From positions 62,001 through 126,000 of the forward strand of contig NZ_BCTW01000012.1 in NCBI RefSeq assembly GCF_001590965.1: a DNA stretch of 64,000 nt. The letters are read 5' to 3'. Below the pieces are notes generated by a model. That model worked only from the letters and a program-made list of their open reading frames with translations. It did not search any database and was not told the DNA's origin. The first letter of the stretch is position 1; each line of letters opens with the position of its first letter. Shown in pieces: positions 62,447-64,000 of this stretch. Source of the stretch: Novosphingobium lentum NBRC 107847. GTDB taxonomy: Bacteria; Pseudomonadota; Alphaproteobacteria; Sphingomonadales; Sphingomonadaceae. A program made the position numbers and the translations under genes.

Positions 62447-63892
62447 TCACCCCATCACGTAGATCGACTTGGTGTTCTGGTAGGCGCCGATAGCCTCGGG
62501 TCCGAACTCGCGGCCTAGGCCACTCGCCTTGACCCCGCCGAACGGCGCGCCGAGCGAGGGCATGTAGCCGTTGACGCCGACCGTGCCGCTCTGCACCCGC
62601 CGCGCGACGGCCGTGGCGTGCTCGCTGTCGGCGCTCCACACCGATCCGCCGAGGCCGAACGCACTGTCGTTGGCGATGCGCACGGCATCATCCTCGCCGT
62701 CGTAGGCGATCACCGCCAGTACCGGGCCGAAGATTTCTTCCTGGGCGATGCGCGCCGAATTATCGACATCGGCGAAAATCGTCGGTTCCACGAACCAGCC
62801 GTGGTTGGTGCCCTTGGGCCTGCCCCCGCCAGCGACCAGCCGCGCCTCGCGCTTGCCGATCTCGATGTAGCTTTCGACGCGGTCGCGATGCGCCGCCGAA
62901 GCCATCGGCCCGACGTGTGTCGCGGGATCAAGCGCATCGCCGACCACCAGCGATCCCGCGAGCGCCGCCAGCCCATCGACCACTTCGCGATAGCGGCCCG
63001 TGGGCGCCAGCACGCGCGTGCCGTTGTAGCAGGCCTGCCCGTTGTTGAGCATGCAGGCCATCGGCACACCGGCCAGGAAAGTCCCGATATCCGCGTCTTC
63101 GAGCAGGATCGCGGCCGACTTCCCGCCCAGTTCGAGGCTGACCGGACGCAGCAGTTCGCCGCAGGTGCGCGCGATGATCCGGCCCGCCGCGGTCGATCCT
63201 GTGAACGCGACTTTGTCCACCCCCGGATGCGACACCAGATAGGCCCCCACATCGCGATCGGCGGCCACCCAGTTGAGCACACCGGCGGGCACGCCCGCCT
63301 CCAGCGCCGCCTCGGCCAGCAGGTAGCTGTCGAGCACCGTCCCCGGCGACGGCTTGATCACCAGCGTGCAGCCGACCGCCATGGCCGGTGCGATCTTGTT
63401 GAGCGCGAGCGTGACCGGAAAATTCCACGGCACGATCGCCGCGATCACCCCCATCGGCGATCCCTCGACCAGCGTTTCCTTGCCCATTTGCGAGGGGCGC
63501 ACGTCGGGCTGGCCCAGCGTCCTGGCCAGTTGGGCATAATACTGCACGATGCCGGCCGAAAACTGCCCTTCGAGCGGACCGCTGATCGAGAGCGGCATGC
63601 CGTTCTGCGCACTGACGGAGCGGGCAATCGCATCGCCGCGCGCCATGATCGCGGCCATGAAGCGCTCCATCACTTCGGCGCGGGCGGCATAGCCGATGTC
63701 GGCCCAGCCCGGCGAGGTAAGCGCCTGCCGCGCGGCGGCGACCGCCTTGTCGACATCGGCCTCGCAGGCTTCGGGCGCAGTGCCGATGACCTCTTCGGTC
63801 GATGCATTGATCAGGGTGAAGGTCCGGTCGCTGGCCGGCTTGACCCATTCGTTGCCGATGAAGAACGCGTCTCTGCTCGTGTCGCTGGCCAT
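62447..63892 (-). CDS. NAD(P)-dependent aldehyde dehydrogenase
   Basis: A 481-residue enzyme. It has the N-terminal WNFPVTLALNKIAPAMAVGC, NAD-binding FTGSTAAGRII, the catalytic Glu in LELGGKSAAI (about residue 250), the catalytic Cys in NNGQACYNGTRV (about 284) and the conserved EEIFGPVLAVI and AFGLGGSVWS blocks. It converts an aldehyde to the acid. Its location beside the monooxygenase suggests oxidation of an alkyl-derived aldehyde (as CymC does for p-cumic aldehyde). An upstream gene on the same strand is cut by the window end. Confidence 0.93.
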   Translation of the reverse strand: MASDTSRDAFFIGNEWVKPASDRTFTLINASTEEVIGTAPEACEADVDKAVAAARQALTSPGWADIGYAARAEVMERFMAAIMARGDAIARSVSAQNGMPLSISGPLEGQFSAGIVQYYAQLARTLGQPDVRPSQMGKETLVEGSPMGVIAAIVPWNFPVTLALNKIAPAMAVGCTLVIKPSPGTVLDSYLLAEAALEAGVPAGVLNWVAADRDVGAYLVSHPGVDKVAFTGSTAAGRIIARTCGELLRPVSLELGGKSAAILLEDADIGTFLAGVPMACMLNNGQACYNGTRVLAPTGRYREVVDGLAALAGSLVVGDALDPATHVGPMASAAHRDRVESYIEIGKREARLVAGGGRPKGTNHGWFVEPTIFADVDNSARIAQEEIFGPVLAVIAYDGEDDAVRIANDSAFGLGGSVWSADSEHATAVARRVQSGTVGVNGYMPSLGAPFGGVKASGLGREFGPEAIGAYQNTKSIYVMG

Positions 63893-63945
63893 GTCGGATC
63901 CTCTCGTGTTGTCAGGTTTTGTTTGTTGTTCCGGGGTCCCGCCGC

Positions 63946-64000
63946 TCAGCGGGCCACGGTGCTGGCGTCGGTAAACTTGTCGTAATGGATGTCGGTGAGC
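63946..64000 (-). CDS. C-terminal end of an unidentified protein (partial)
   Basis: The last 17 codons of a minus-strand gene reaching the window edge: LTDIHYDKFTDASTVAR, stop at 63946-63948. No family can be named from this. It is upstream of the aldehyde dehydrogenase by 53 bases on the same strand, so it is probably in the same operon. Confidence 0.5.
   Translation of the reverse strand, partial: LTDIHYDKFTDASTVAR

Noticed and set aside
1..64000. Possible CRISPR arrays, insertion sequences or prophage genes
   Set aside because: No regularly spaced repeats, transposase, integrase or phage structural genes were found.

Overview
The window is high-GC, densely packed chromosomal DNA from an alphaproteobacterium, most likely a member of the Sphingomonadales close to Novosphingobium, Sphingomonas or Sphingobium. 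The signs are several large TonB-dependent receptors (TBDRs), a hopanoid transporter (HpnN), a serC-serA pair with a leader RNA typical of alphaproteobacteria, short palindromic intergenic repeats, and a modular aromatic/alkyl catabolic region. No integrase, transposase, prophage or CRISPR array is visible.

Layout. 1-5.2 kb: two hotdog thioesterases, then a minus-strand block (argH, an LptM-like lipoprotein, lysA, a siroheme-synthase N-terminal protein). A TlpA-like lipoprotein diverges from argH with overlapping start codons, and tRNA-Val(TAC) follows. 5.5-24.6 kb: a cell-envelope and nutrient-uptake region. It has a TBDR facing a frameshifted cupredoxin gene, a TBDR overlapping a class A acid phosphatase, an MlaA-like protein, a GT39-like glycosyltransferase, HpnN, an internally deleted TBDR next to a glycerophosphodiester phosphodiesterase, and a TBDR followed by a beta-propeller/phosphoesterase fusion. 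Three receptor-phosphoesterase pairs in 17 kb suggest uptake of organophosphate.

25-33.4 kb: housekeeping genes (winged-helix regulator, L,D-transpeptidase, purA, hisZ, serA, serC with a structured leader) and an extensin-like lipoprotein. 33.5-38.6 kb: a FixJ-type regulator with a degenerate receiver domain, then the four-gene Anbu proteasome-like / transglutaminase / alpha-E / circularly permuted ATP-grasp cluster, a conserved but poorly understood peptide-modification system. 38.8-42 kb: an arsenic operon (arsR, the remnant of a second arsenate reductase, arsC, aqpS, arsH). 42-46.8 kb: small exported or membrane proteins of unknown function.

46.8-64 kb: catabolism. A CYP153-type P450 gene overlaps a 59-residue rubredoxin gene and diverges from an acyl-CoA dehydrogenase. 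After a mechanosensitive-channel-like protein comes a complete-looking ring-hydroxylation and meta-cleavage cluster: class II aldolase-type decarboxylase or aldolase, hydratase, Rieske alpha and beta, extradiol dioxygenase, cis-diol dehydrogenase, C-C hydrolase, acyl-CoA ligase and TetR regulator. It is followed by a MerR regulator, a membrane di-iron monooxygenase of the AlkB/XylM type, an APH-like kinase and an aldehyde dehydrogenase. The gene set resembles the p-cymene/p-cumate (cym/cmt) pathway, so an alkyl-substituted aromatic is the best guess for the substrate. The Rieske ferredoxin and reductase are not in the window.
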